From Bradyrhizobium sp. URHD0069 (lineage in GTDB: Bacteria > Pseudomonadota > Alphaproteobacteria > Rhizobiales > Xanthobacteraceae), in contig NZ_KL370776.1 in NCBI RefSeq assembly GCF_000701345.1, positions 5,321-69,320 on the forward strand: a stretch of DNA of 64,000 nucleotides. Direction: 5' to 3'. Of this stretch, positions 1 to 7,655 are shown piece after piece; position 1 is the first letter of the stretch; every line of letters begins with the position of its first letter. Position numbers and translations under genes: made by a program. The notes under the pieces were generated by a model. It made no database searches. It saw only the letters and a program-made list of their open reading frames with translations, and was not told the DNA's origin.

Positions 1-23
1 TCATCCCTGAGAGAAAGAACATC

Positions 24-116
24 GTGTGCAATCTTTATTCGATCACCACAAACCAAGCCGCGATCATCCCGCTCTTTCGGGTAATGAACCGATACGCGCC
101 GGGGTCTTTCGTTTGA
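24..116 (+). pseudogene. SRAP (YedK-like) N-terminal fragment
   Basis: A GTG-started reading frame begins V-C-N-L-Y-S-I-T-T-N-Q-A-A-I, the typical N-terminus of SOS-response-associated peptidases (SRAP), in which Cys2 is the nucleophile that cross-links to abasic sites. The similarity continues through an LFRVMNRY-like stretch and then the frame closes at a TGA near 114. Intact SRAP proteins are about 220-260 residues, so only the first tenth survives here. A middle piece of an SRAP gene lies at 501-745 on the opposite strand, so the locus has been both broken and rearranged. This is recognised from the family pattern only. Confidence 0.6.
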
Positions 117-244
117 GGCCACGGCCGCGCCAAGCGACACCGCACCGGGTCTTTGTCATCAACTGGGCTGGGTTGCTGCCCCTTCGCAAATATCGATGAT
201 CGACTTGGCGAGCTGGTTGGGGTCCCTGGAGCGTTTGGGATGGC

Positions 245-433
245 TCATAGTGCGGACACCTGACAGACGGAACAGATCACATCCTTACCCTTGATCTCAA
301 ACCCTTCACTGACGCTCTCGATCCTCGTATCGTAATCGCCAATGTTACGAGATTTATCGTCCGACATATCGGCAATGCCGGTTCGGTCGCACATGGGGCA
401 TCTCAGCAGGGACTCGTATTTCTCTCGCGCCAT
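245..433 (-). CDS. small zinc-ribbon-like hypothetical protein
   Basis: A 62-residue reading frame starting MAREKYESLLRC. It has a CPMC pair near residues 12-15 and a CSVC pair near the C-terminus, the spacing of a small treble-clef or zinc-ribbon fold. Similar short 'MAREKYESLLRCP' proteins are, from memory, common in Bradyrhizobium. An upstream ATG at 487 would add 18 residues without the family pattern, so the internal start is preferred although its purine-rich GGGAGG abuts the ATG directly. Function is unknown. It sits between two SRAP fragments, so it may be part of a decaying region. Confidence 0.45.
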   Translation of the reverse strand: MAREKYESLLRCPMCDRTGIADMSDDKSRNIGDYDTRIESVSEGFEIKGKDVICSVCQVSAL

Positions 434-500
434 CCTCCCAATATGCGCCCCCAAGCGGCCTAATTCCAGCGCGGAACCCTGCCACAATCAAACTGACCCA

Positions 501-745
501 CTACCCGCGGTCGCCTTTGAACTCGGTCCAGATGCCGGCAAAGGCGAATACCGGCCGGTCTTCACTGAGCGAAAACCAAAAGACGTCCTTTTTCTTGGTC
601 TCAGGGTTTGGCTCCGGCGCGTACTCAGAAAAGCCGTTGGCAGGGACTAGGCAGCGGTTTTCCGGCTTCAACCAGCCGCGCCAATGCGGAGAGAAATGTT
701 GCGGATGTTGGTGACCGGCGGTCCGCCGAATTTCGGCGGCGGGTT
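501..745 (-). pseudogene. SRAP (YedK-like) middle fragment, frameshifted and truncated
   Basis: Read on the minus strand, the segment encodes the SRAP core: a GGPPVTNIRN-like stretch in one frame, then SPHWRGWLKPENRCLVPANG and an EYAPEPNPETKKKD-type segment in the next frame. It ends at F-K-G-D-R-G followed by a stop at 501. Intact members continue for about 100 more residues after GDRG. The frame change near 700, the premature stop and the missing N-terminus show this is a remnant. The direction is opposite to the N-terminal piece at 24-116, so at least one inversion or two independent copies are needed to explain the pair. Confidence 0.65.
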
Positions 746-1031
746 TGCGCTCGACGGCAAGAAGTTCGACGGCATCTAACTCGGCAGACGCAAGGGCAAG
801 GACCTGATCTACGCCGGGAAAGTCGATCATGGTTTTGACACTGCATTGGCAAAGGACTTGCAGTCGCGGCTCAAGCCGCTGATCCGCAAGACGCAGCCTT
901 ACACCAAGAAGATCGCGTACCGCGGGATCTGGGTCGAGCCATCGCTATTGGCAGAGATCGATCATCGGACGATGTCTGCCGAGGGCAAGGTGCGGCATCC
1001 GTTCTTCAAGGGCCTGCGGGAGGATTTATGA
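744..1031 (+). pseudogene. ATP-dependent DNA ligase (LigD/LigC-type) C-terminal fragment
   Basis: The frame reads FALDGKKFDGI, an in-frame TAA at 777-779, then LGRRKGKDLIYAGKVDHGF and a tail with RLKPLIRKTQPYTKKIA, GIWVEPSLLAEI and GKVRHPFFKGLRED. This is the OB-fold C-terminus of bacterial ATP-dependent DNA ligases of the NHEJ type. The nucleotidyltransferase domain with the KxDG lysine is absent and the TAA replaces a conserved Tyr, so it is a remnant. An ATG at 846 could still give a 61-residue peptide, which is unlikely to be functional. SRAP and NHEJ ligase genes are often neighbours in rhizobia, which fits the debris around it. Confidence 0.7.
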
Positions 1032-1180
1032 TCCCGCGATATACAGGTGTGGATGCGGACGGCATCGCCTCGGCAAAAGCTCTGTCCGCCGAAATGATGC
1101 GAAGCGAACCTATAGACCCATCCCAACAAGTTTGGTTTACTCGATATTAGATTGAAACAATTGGTAATCCGGCATTTTCA

Positions 1181-2593
1181 ATGCGTTACGGGACAGATGT
1201 ATGGCGGCAATTCGGCTACAGTCTTGATCGGTTCGAGAGTTCACTTGATAACTTGCGTTACCAAAGCGTTTTCGAGCCCCTAACTGAACCGCAAGGATCT
1301 TACTCGGTCGGATTTTTCACGATTAGGCATGGTTCGCCTAATACCGTTGCGGCTGGCGCGATCCAGGGAATTTTGAGCGAGGTAAATCTAGGCGGACCTC
1401 ATGGTGCGGATTTACTCCAACCTGCACCGTTCCCAGATTTTCCCAATTTGCCGGAGGCTCCCGCACAAAACGATGGCGATACATACCTACAGCGCCGCGA
1501 CCGTGCGGTCAGCAAAGCCAGAAAGCAGCATTCTGATTTTCGGGAAATCGAGCGCAAAGATGAAGCGATGCTTGGCTCGCTTGCATCCGGCTATTCCGAA
1601 CGCAATGAAAAGTACATCGAATTTGTAGCCGCATTATCGCTGAAAAGGCATTTTCTGAGCATTGCGCTCCAACGGCCCTTAGAGTGCCACTATGAAGCTG
1701 ACGCGCGCATCTTGCTATGCGAAATCGAGATCCCAGATTTTGCTTCACTCAGGATAACAAAGCTACGCGGCAAATCCTATTCCGATTGGGTTGACGTGCC
1801 AGCGGCCGAAAAAAAGAAGCTTTGCGAGAACTTGGTCTACGCACTGTGCGTTCGTGCCGCTTATCTGGTCGCGAAATCTGATTTCGGCAATTTCATCGAG
1901 ACGGTAGCAGTTAATGCGATGCAAAGCTGGTTTGATCCTGCAACGGGAGCCCCTAAGTCCGGGACGATCGCGTCGTTACAGGCTCGTAAAGACGATCTTG
2001 TAACGCTCCAGCCAGGCCGCTTCGACGCCAAGTCATGTTTTTTCCATTTAAAAGGAATTTCTACGCCGTCTGTGACACACGTTGCGCCGATCCGCCCGAT
2101 TTTTGTGCTCAACAAGAATGATCATCGCGTCGTCGTAAATCGCGATGTGGACGCAGTGCTCACAGACGAGGAAAATCTAGCTTCGATCCCATGGGAAGAT
2201 TTCGAGCATCTGGTGCGGCAGTTGTTTGAATGGGAGTTTGGTCGCAATGGCATTGAAGTAAAGGTCACTCGTGCGTCGCGAGATCGCGGAGTCGACGCGA
2301 TAATGTTCGATCCCGACCCTCTGCGGGGTGGCAAGTACGTGTTGCAGGCCAAACGCTATACAAGGACGGTGGACGTTGCCGCCGTCCGCGATCTGTACGG
2401 GACCGTTATGAACGAAGGCGCGAACCGTGGAATTTTAGTGACAACTAGCGGCTTCGGACCCGACTCTTACGAGTTTGCGAAGGACAAGCCGCTATCGCTC
2501 GTCGATGGACCGAATCTTGTTACGATGTTGCAGCGGCATGGTCGGAACTATCGCATCGATCTTGCTGAGGCCCGTGCGCGGGAAACACCGTAG
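1181..2593 (+). CDS. Mrr-like restriction endonuclease family protein
   Basis: A 470-residue protein whose last 140 residues form a PD-(D/E)xK nuclease of the Mrr_cat type. It starts with IPWEDFEHLVRQLFEWEF; the catalytic Asp is in RGVDAIMF near residue 371 and the Gln-x-Lys in LQAKRY near 390, followed by a typical VRDLYGTVMNEGANRGILVT stretch. The N-terminal 330 residues are not recognised; they hold a charged helical segment around residues 105-150. No methyltransferase or specificity subunit lies beside it, so it is either a modification-dependent endonuclease or an orphan defence gene. No good ribosome site precedes the ATG. It lies between NHEJ debris and tRNA-Val, a common place for acquired defence genes. 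Confidence 0.75.
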   Translation: MRYGTDVWRQFGYSLDRFESSLDNLRYQSVFEPLTEPQGSYSVGFFTIRHGSPNTVAAGAIQGILSEVNLGGPHGADLLQPAPFPDFPNLPEAPAQNDGDTYLQRRDRAVSKARKQHSDFREIERKDEAMLGSLASGYSERNEKYIEFVAALSLKRHFLSIALQRPLECHYEADARILLCEIEIPDFASLRITKLRGKSYSDWVDVPAAEKKKLCENLVYALCVRAAYLVAKSDFGNFIETVAVNAMQSWFDPATGAPKSGTIASLQARKDDLVTLQPGRFDAKSCFFHLKGISTPSVTHVAPIRPIFVLNKNDHRVVVNRDVDAVLTDEENLASIPWEDFEHLVRQLFEWEFGRNGIEVKVTRASRDRGVDAIMFDPDPLRGGKYVLQAKRYTRTVDVAAVRDLYGTVMNEGANRGILVTTSGFGPDSYEFAKDKPLSLVDGPNLVTMLQRHGRNYRIDLAEARARETP

Positions 2594-2785
2594 AGCATCA
2601 GACAGAGCATAGGTCAGCCGTGATCGAACTGTGGATAAGCCAGGACGGTTCGCCGAGGAACAGATCGCGATCAAATTCCACGGATTTTCCACGGGTCTGA
2701 GAGGCATGTTTGCGTAACGTTCTGCGCGATACTGCCGATTAGATTTTTGGGGCGGGTCGAAAAGCCCAATAAATCAAGGCTTCTC

Positions 2786-2860
2786 TGGTGGACGCACAAG
2801 GGATCGAACCTTGGACCTCTCCCGTGTGAAGGGAACGCTCTCCCGCTGAGCTATGCGTCC
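2786..2860 (-). tRNA. tRNA-Val (anticodon CAC)
   Basis: The minus strand folds into a cloverleaf: acceptor GGACGCA pairs with TGCGTCC, the D-arm contains AGCTCAGCGGGAGAGC, the anticodon loop is TTCACAC with anticodon CAC, and the T-arm contains GGTTCGATCC. Discriminator A and an encoded CCA end at 2786. All stems pair. Confidence 0.95.
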
Positions 2861-2975
2861 GGGATCTTCGTGCGCGATCAAAGGCCGGTAATTCGGCATC
2901 GGATCGGTTTATGCACGCTGTCAGAGCCCGCGATTTACGAAGTGCAGGCCCGTGGTGTCAAGCCAATCGAGTAAA

Positions 2976-4259
2976 TCAGCCCGGCTGTTGCTGGCGGGCG
3001 CGGGAGGCGTGGGACTGCAGCGCCCGGATCCGCTCGGCGAGCGTGCCGCCGCCTTCCGAAACGCCGCCGTTGGCGGCAGCACCGTTGGCCGGCCGCGCCG
3101 TGTTCGGGATTACCGGTTCCGTGGCCAGCATGGCCTCGATCGGCGAGTTCGGCCCTTCCAGCTGCATCGCGAGCTTTGCGACTTCGGCGGCGATATCGTT
3201 GATGCGCTCGCGCAAGAGCGCATTTTCCATGCGTTCGGTCGCCCATGAGCTTTCGGCCTGCGCCTGGATCGCGTTGATGTCGCGCTGCAGCTTGGCGCGT
3301 TCGTCGCGCGCGATGCGAAGCTGCTCCTCGACCGCGGCCTTCTCGCCTTGCAGTTTCTCAAACGCCGGCGATCTGCCGCCGCCGCTCAGGGCGGCGATTT
3401 CCTCGCGCAATTCCCTGGCCGTGCGTTCGGCGGCTTCGCTGGCCTGGCGCAGCTGCTTGTTTTCATAGTCGCTCTCGGCGAGCAGCTTGCCTTGGGTAGA
3501 AAGCCGCGCTTCCAGATCATTGACGCGGTTGCCGAGCAACTCGGCTTCCTTGACCTGGACGATCAGCTGGCGATCGAGGTCGGTGACGCGCTGGCCTAGA
3601 TTTTCGACGCGGCTGCGCGCCTCGGCAAGTTCGCGCGTCGCCTTCTCGAGGTCGCTGTGCTCCTGTGCTAGCCGTGCTTGGGTCGCAGCAAATTCCTTTC
3701 CGGCGTCGCCGACACGGTGCTTGAGCGCATCGATCTGGGCGCGCACGGCCACCAGCTCCACCTGACGGCTTTCCGCCATCATCGAACGGTCGGACAATTG
3801 GCCGTTGAGTTTGGCGAGCTCGTTTTGCTTGTCGGTCAGCGCCCGCTCGGCATTGCGCAGCGCTTCGGTCTTGGCGGTAAATTCCTCTTCGGTAGCGCGG
3901 AACTGCTCTTTCACCGCCTTCTCGCGCGCTTCGAGCGAAAAGATCGTGGCGTTCTTTTCGCCAAGCTCGATCTTCATGCGGTTGATCGCATCGGTCTTCT
4001 TGCCGAGCTCGGCGAGCTGGCTGGTGGTCTTGTTCCTGAGTTGATCGACGCTGATCTCCAGCCGCCGCGCCGACATCGCGAATTCCGCGCGCAGCTGGTC
4101 CTTGTCGGCCTGTATCTCGGCCATCGACAGCGGCGTTGCCGCCTCGAGCCGCTTCGTCGTCAGCCGCACCGCTCGGCTATGCACCAGCGGCACGATCATC
4201 AGCCCGAACAGCATCGAGAGCAGGAAACCGATCGCCAGATACATGATCGGTTCGATCAT
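2976..4259 (-). CDS. membrane-anchored coiled-coil protein
   Basis: A 427-residue protein with one N-terminal transmembrane segment (about residues 5-27, IMYLAIGFLLSMLFGLMIVP) followed by about 330 residues of nearly uninterrupted heptad-like, Glu/Lys/Ala/Arg-rich coiled coil, and an Ala/Pro/Gly-rich tail. No enzymatic motif is visible. Similar proteins occur in Rhizobiales as hypothetical proteins next to the DUF1134 gene. A structural or scaffolding role at the inner membrane is possible, but no function can be assigned. GGGGAG lies 8 nt upstream of the ATG. The gene ends about 115 nt from tRNA-Val. Confidence 0.8.
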   Translation of the reverse strand: MIEPIMYLAIGFLLSMLFGLMIVPLVHSRAVRLTTKRLEAATPLSMAEIQADKDQLRAEFAMSARRLEISVDQLRNKTTSQLAELGKKTDAINRMKIELGEKNATIFSLEAREKAVKEQFRATEEEFTAKTEALRNAERALTDKQNELAKLNGQLSDRSMMAESRQVELVAVRAQIDALKHRVGDAGKEFAATQARLAQEHSDLEKATRELAEARSRVENLGQRVTDLDRQLIVQVKEAELLGNRVNDLEARLSTQGKLLAESDYENKQLRQASEAAERTARELREEIAALSGGGRSPAFEKLQGEKAAVEEQLRIARDERAKLQRDINAIQAQAESSWATERMENALLRERINDIAAEVAKLAMQLEGPNSPIEAMLATEPVIPNTARPANGAAANGGVSEGGGTLAERIRALQSHASRARQQQPG

Positions 4260-4394
4260 GAACGCTCACTCCCCACGAGAAAATTCCATTAATCACAATG
4301 CCATGGGGGATAGGGTAAACGCCAGCCTAATGCCGCGTTAACGTGAATTCGTAACCAGCGGCGTTGCGGCGTTCGAAATATCAGCTGGATGGCG

Positions 4395-4997
4395 TCAGAA
4401 CGGGTTCCAGGTCGCGCGCGGGGTATATTTGAGGTAGCCGATATTGGCGCCGAGCCGTAGCCCAAGGCCGGATCGGATCGGCACCAGCACGATATTATTG
4501 GCGGTCAGCGCGGTCATCCCGAAGCCGCCGATGATATAGGCGGAGCCGTTGATGCCGGCGAAGCGCTGATAGATCGCGTTGGTGGCCGGAAGATTATACA
4601 CCAGCGTCATGGTGCGCGCGCCGTCGCCGCCCCAGTCGAAGCCGACCGACGGCCCCTGCCAGTAGACCCGCAAATCGCCGGCATTCTTGGTGTAGAGCGT
4701 GCCTTCGCCGTATCTCAGTCCGGCGACAAAGGCGCCGCTGCCTTCCTCGCCAAGAATATAGCCGTTCGGCAGGCCCCATTGGCTGACCGCGCGCTCGATC
4801 ACCGAGGCTAGCCCGCGCGATACGTTGCCGAAAAACCGGTGCCCGGCGTTCGTCAGTTCGTCTGGCTCGTAGGTATTGGGGCTGGGCTGGCGTTGCGCCG
4901 GAGGCAATGGCGGCGGTGGTTGCTGCGCGGAAGCGGGCACGGTGGCGCACATCAGCGCGGCGAGCGCCACCGCGGCAAGGCGTGATGCGAAAATCAT
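4395..4997 (-). CDS. DUF1134 (EipA-like) exported envelope protein
   Basis: A 200-residue protein with a signal peptide (cleavage near ASAQ, residue 25), a Pro-rich linker to about residue 45 and a DUF1134 domain: ELTNAGHRFFGNVSRGLASVIE, WGLPNGYILGEEGSGAF, a GEGTLYTKNAG stretch, and a C-terminal GLGLRLGANIGYLKYT. In Brucella the family member EipA is a small periplasmic beta-barrel needed for envelope integrity. Length and domain match the family. It is transcribed in the same direction as the coiled-coil gene 135 nt downstream, so a shared transcript is possible. Confidence 0.85.
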   Translation of the reverse strand: MIFASRLAAVALAALMCATVPASAQQPPPPLPPAQRQPSPNTYEPDELTNAGHRFFGNVSRGLASVIERAVSQWGLPNGYILGEEGSGAFVAGLRYGEGTLYTKNAGDLRVYWQGPSVGFDWGGDGARTMTLVYNLPATNAIYQRFAGINGSAYIIGGFGMTALTANNIVLVPIRSGLGLRLGANIGYLKYTPRATWNPF

Positions 4998-5088
4998 AGA
5001 AGAACCCCTGGTATCAAAATCCTGGGCGCCACCTTAACCTGATGCCAATAGGCACCGCTCTAGGTTGGGCCCAGCGTCCCCGACTCGC

Positions 5089-5706
5089 ATGTTATCGGCA
5101 TCAACTATGACGGCACAACGGCAGGAAAGAAACGGCAGTCGTGCCGGAATAGAATTTCGTCCCCGAATAGCCCTTATCCTTTCGCTGGCACGTCTCGTAC
5201 TGGCAAGTCTCGTACCGGCAAGCCTTGTACTGGCAAGCCTTGTACTGGCAAGCCTTGTACTGACAGGTCTCGGCGCGGCAGGCCTTCGCGGCTTCGCGGC
5301 CCAGGCTGCCACCACCGAGCGGGTGATCGTGAACCGCTATACCGGTCTGGCCATCGAGGGCTTCGACCCCGTCGCCTATTTCGTCGACGCCCGCCCCGAG
5401 ATCGGTCTGCCGGACTTCGAGGCCGCGCAAGGAGGTGCCGTCTGGCGTTTCCGCAACGAGGGCAATCGCGCGTCTTTTGTCGCCCATCCCGAGATCTACG
5501 GTCCCCAGTTCGGTGGCTACGACCCGATCGATCTGGCGCGCGGCGTCACCCTTGCCGGCAACCCCAGGTTTTGGCTGATCGCGCGCCAACGGCTTTATCT
5601 ATTCGGCCGCGAGGAAAACCGCGACGCATTCGCCGCCGATCCCGAGCGCCTCCTGCGCGCGGCGAATTCGCGCTGGCCAGCGCTGCAGCAGGATTTGGCG
5701 CAGTAG
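5089..5706 (+). CDS. YHS-domain exported protein
   Basis: About 205 residues. The N-terminus is unusual: an Arg-rich stretch, then a hydrophobic segment made of repeated L-V-L-A-S units (see the 15-bp repeat). The remainder is a YHS-type domain: VNRYTGLAIEGFDPVAYF, a VWRFRNEGNRASFVAHPEIY segment and a C-terminal Leu-rich helix. YHS proteins of this group are typically periplasmic and of unknown role, with proposed metal binding. The start is uncertain: ATG at 5089 or 5107 both fit, neither with a clear ribosome site. It is divergent from the DUF1134 gene. Confidence 0.75.
   Translation: MLSASTMTAQRQERNGSRAGIEFRPRIALILSLARLVLASLVPASLVLASLVLASLVLTGLGAAGLRGFAAQAATTERVIVNRYTGLAIEGFDPVAYFVDARPEIGLPDFEAAQGGAVWRFRNEGNRASFVAHPEIYGPQFGGYDPIDLARGVTLAGNPRFWLIARQRLYLFGREENRDAFAADPERLLRAANSRWPALQQDLAQ
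5194..5268 (+). repeat. five tandem 15-bp units inside the YHS gene
   Basis: Five consecutive 15-nt units (5194, 5209, 5224, 5239, 5254), consensus CTYGTACTGGCAAGC, the middle ones identical and the outer ones diverged by 1-4 bases. Each encodes L-V-L-A-S, so the array lengthens or shortens the hydrophobic signal/anchor segment in frame. Confidence 0.9.
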
Positions 5707-5747
5707 CCGGGGCGCATTCGCGCGACCCATCGGCTCATCCGGGCTAC
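5703..5747. repeat. palindromic intergenic element between converging genes
   Basis: GTAGCC at 5703-5708 pairs with GGCTAC at 5742-5747, flanked by GC-rich bases, in the short gap between the converging YHS and cysQ genes. It resembles dispersed 'GTAGCCCGGATGAGC' elements known to me from Bradyrhizobium and may act as a bidirectional terminator. Confidence 0.4.
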
Positions 5748-5758
5748 AAACGCTGCAT

Positions 5759-6589
5759 CTAAAGCATCGCCGCCGCTGGATCGCCCCAGGCGATGAATTC
5801 CGACACGGTAAAGCCTTGCCTCGCCTTACCGAAGTGCAGTTCAGCGCCCTGACTATCGGTGATCTTGCCGCCGGCGGCGGTGACGAGGGCGTGTCCCGCC
5901 GCGACGTCCCATTCGCTGGTGGGTGCGAGGCGAGGGTAGATATCGGCGGCTCCCTCTGCGACCCGGCCGAACTTGACCGCGGAGCCGAGCATTTGGCGGA
6001 TGGCGCCGGGCCTGGCCTCAATAAAGGCTTCGGTCCCGATATCACCGTGCGAACGGCTGACCGCCACGATCCAGGGCTCGCCGGGTTGCGGGTGGGGACG
6101 GGTGTGGATCGGTTCGGCCACCGACCTTTCGCCTGCTTTTATCCGCTGCGCGCCTCGGCCGACCAGTCCCCGCCAAATCAGTCCAAGCGCCGGGGCGCCG
6201 ATAATGCCGAGTAGCGGCGTTCCGTTCGTCACCAGCGCGAGATTGACCGTAAACTCGCTGCGGCCGGCAACAAATTCCTTGGTGCCATCCAGCGGATCGA
6301 TCAGAAAGAAACTGCCGCCGTAAGGCGGTTTCGCCAGATGCACGCGCTCCTCGGATAGCACCGGTACCTTCGGAACGAGCCGCGCGAGACCTTCGCCGAT
6401 CATCCGGTCGGCGGCGAAATCGGCTTCCGTTACCGGCGATCCGTCGAGCTTGCCGTCGATCTTCATGGCAAGACGGTTGACGGCAAGAATGGCGGCGCCG
6501 GCGCGGAACACCAGATCGGTCAAGGGCTCCATCAGCGCGGCGGCTGCATCGCTGTTGATCAGGGGTCCTGAGGAACCTGCCTCATTCAT
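5759..6589 (-). CDS. cysQ: 3'(2'),5'-bisphosphate nucleotidase (inositol monophosphatase superfamily)
   Basis: A 276-residue protein of the Mg-dependent, lithium-sensitive phosphatase family. Motifs in order: DGSPVTEADFAAD (about 50-62), LSEERV (78-83), the metal-binding DPLDGTKEF (about 98-106), and the C-terminal SEWDVAAGHALVTAAGG. The GTKEF variant is typical of CysQ, which hydrolyses 3'-phosphoadenosine 5'-phosphate from sulfate assimilation. Full family length. Divergent from chpT on the other strand. Confidence 0.85.
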   Translation of the reverse strand: MNEAGSSGPLINSDAAAALMEPLTDLVFRAGAAILAVNRLAMKIDGKLDGSPVTEADFAADRMIGEGLARLVPKVPVLSEERVHLAKPPYGGSFFLIDPLDGTKEFVAGRSEFTVNLALVTNGTPLLGIIGAPALGLIWRGLVGRGAQRIKAGERSVAEPIHTRPHPQPGEPWIVAVSRSHGDIGTEAFIEARPGAIRQMLGSAVKFGRVAEGAADIYPRLAPTSEWDVAAGHALVTAAGGKITDSQGAELHFGKARQGFTVSEFIAWGDPAAAML

Positions 6590-6729
6590 TGGCAGGGCTC
6601 ATATGTTGCTCGCCTTTCTCATTCGATTTCCTCGCCTGTGTTGGCAGCCCGCGCGTCTGCAGTGTATCAAGCCACCGAGCATGCGTGATTCGCCGTGCCT
6701 GCGCTTGTCATGGATTCCAGGAACATCTG

Positions 6730-7377
6730 ATGTCTGGCACTTCGTCTTCCGGTCCTGCGCCCGATGCCCTCGAACTTGCGGCGCTGTTGTGTTCGCGGGT
6801 TTGCCACGATCTCATCAGTCCGGTGGGCGCCATCGTCAATGGGCTTGAGGTCCTCGACGATAATCCGAAGCCGGAAGATCGCGAATTTGCGCTCGATTTG
6901 ATCCGAAAGAGCGCCAAGACCGCTTCCGCACGGTTGCAGTTCTGCCGTCTGGCGTTCGGGGCTGCGGGATCGTCGGGCGCGCAGATCGATCTGGGCGATG
7001 CGCAGGCCATGGCGCGCGGCCATCTCGAGGACGGCAAGACGACGATCGCGTGGAATCTGCCGCGGGTGTTGCTGCCGAAAAACCGGGTCAAGCTGCTGTT
7101 GAATATGTTGGTGATTGCGCAGCAGACGATCCCACGCGGCGGCGTGCTCACAGTCGATCCGGTCGGCGAAGGCGAAGCAATCGGCTTTCGCGTTGCGGCG
7201 AGCGGGCTCAACGCCCGCATGCCGCAGAATATCGCCGATCTCCTGAGTTTTGATTCGAGCCCGGTCGTCGATGGCCATGCGGTGCAGCCTTATTACACGC
7301 GGCTCTTGGCACAGGCCTGCGGACTGAAAGTGGTGCTGGCGCCCGAGGGCGAAGCGATGGTCGTGACCGCTTCCTGA
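6730..7377 (+). CDS. chpT: histidine phosphotransferase ChpT
   Basis: A 215-residue protein. Near the N-terminus is CHDLISPVGAIVNGLEVL with the phosphorylatable His at residue 26, then a helical hairpin dimerisation region and a degenerate HATPase-like domain (LPKNRVKLLLNMLVIAQ, RGGVLTV, VQPYYTRLLAQ). This is the ChpT architecture, the shuttle between the kinase CckA and the response regulators CtrA and CpdR in alphaproteobacteria. The ATG at 6730 is chosen because MSGTSSSGPAPD directly precedes the conserved domain; an upstream ATG at 6589 would add 47 unrelated residues and overlap the cysQ start. Its target CtrA is encoded 6.3 kb downstream. Confidence 0.85.
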   Translation: MSGTSSSGPAPDALELAALLCSRVCHDLISPVGAIVNGLEVLDDNPKPEDREFALDLIRKSAKTASARLQFCRLAFGAAGSSGAQIDLGDAQAMARGHLEDGKTTIAWNLPRVLLPKNRVKLLLNMLVIAQQTIPRGGVLTVDPVGEGEAIGFRVAASGLNARMPQNIADLLSFDSSPVVDGHAVQPYYTRLLAQACGLKVVLAPEGEAMVVTAS

Positions 7378-7485
7378 AGCGCGTATTCCGCAAAGGCATG
7401 CGTGCAAATAACAGAATAGAGCATTTTCTTGCGACCAAATCGGATTCCACGTGCCGCAAGAATATGCTCCAGGGCGAGAACATGG

Positions 7486-7500
7486 TTAACCGAAGGTTTA
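7486..7500. promoter_or_regulatory. candidate CtrA box upstream of cheA
   Basis: TTAA, seven bases, then TTTA: a 7/8 match to the full CtrA site TTAA-N7-TTAA, embedded in GGTTAACC. It lies about 155 nt upstream of the cheA start in an otherwise gene-free gap (7378-7655). A GATTC (GANTC) site is at 7443-7447. Confidence 0.45.
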
Positions 7501-7655
7501 TATCCGGCCCCGGGATTGAATAACGTCGCCTTATCTCTTTGTTGAGACCGTTCTTTTCCAATTACTCAACCAATATTAAACGCTTTGCATAGAAACTGGC
7601 CAAACTCCGTAAGGCGTGTCGAAATCGCGCGCCCGTGCGTTCGAAGGCCTCTTTC

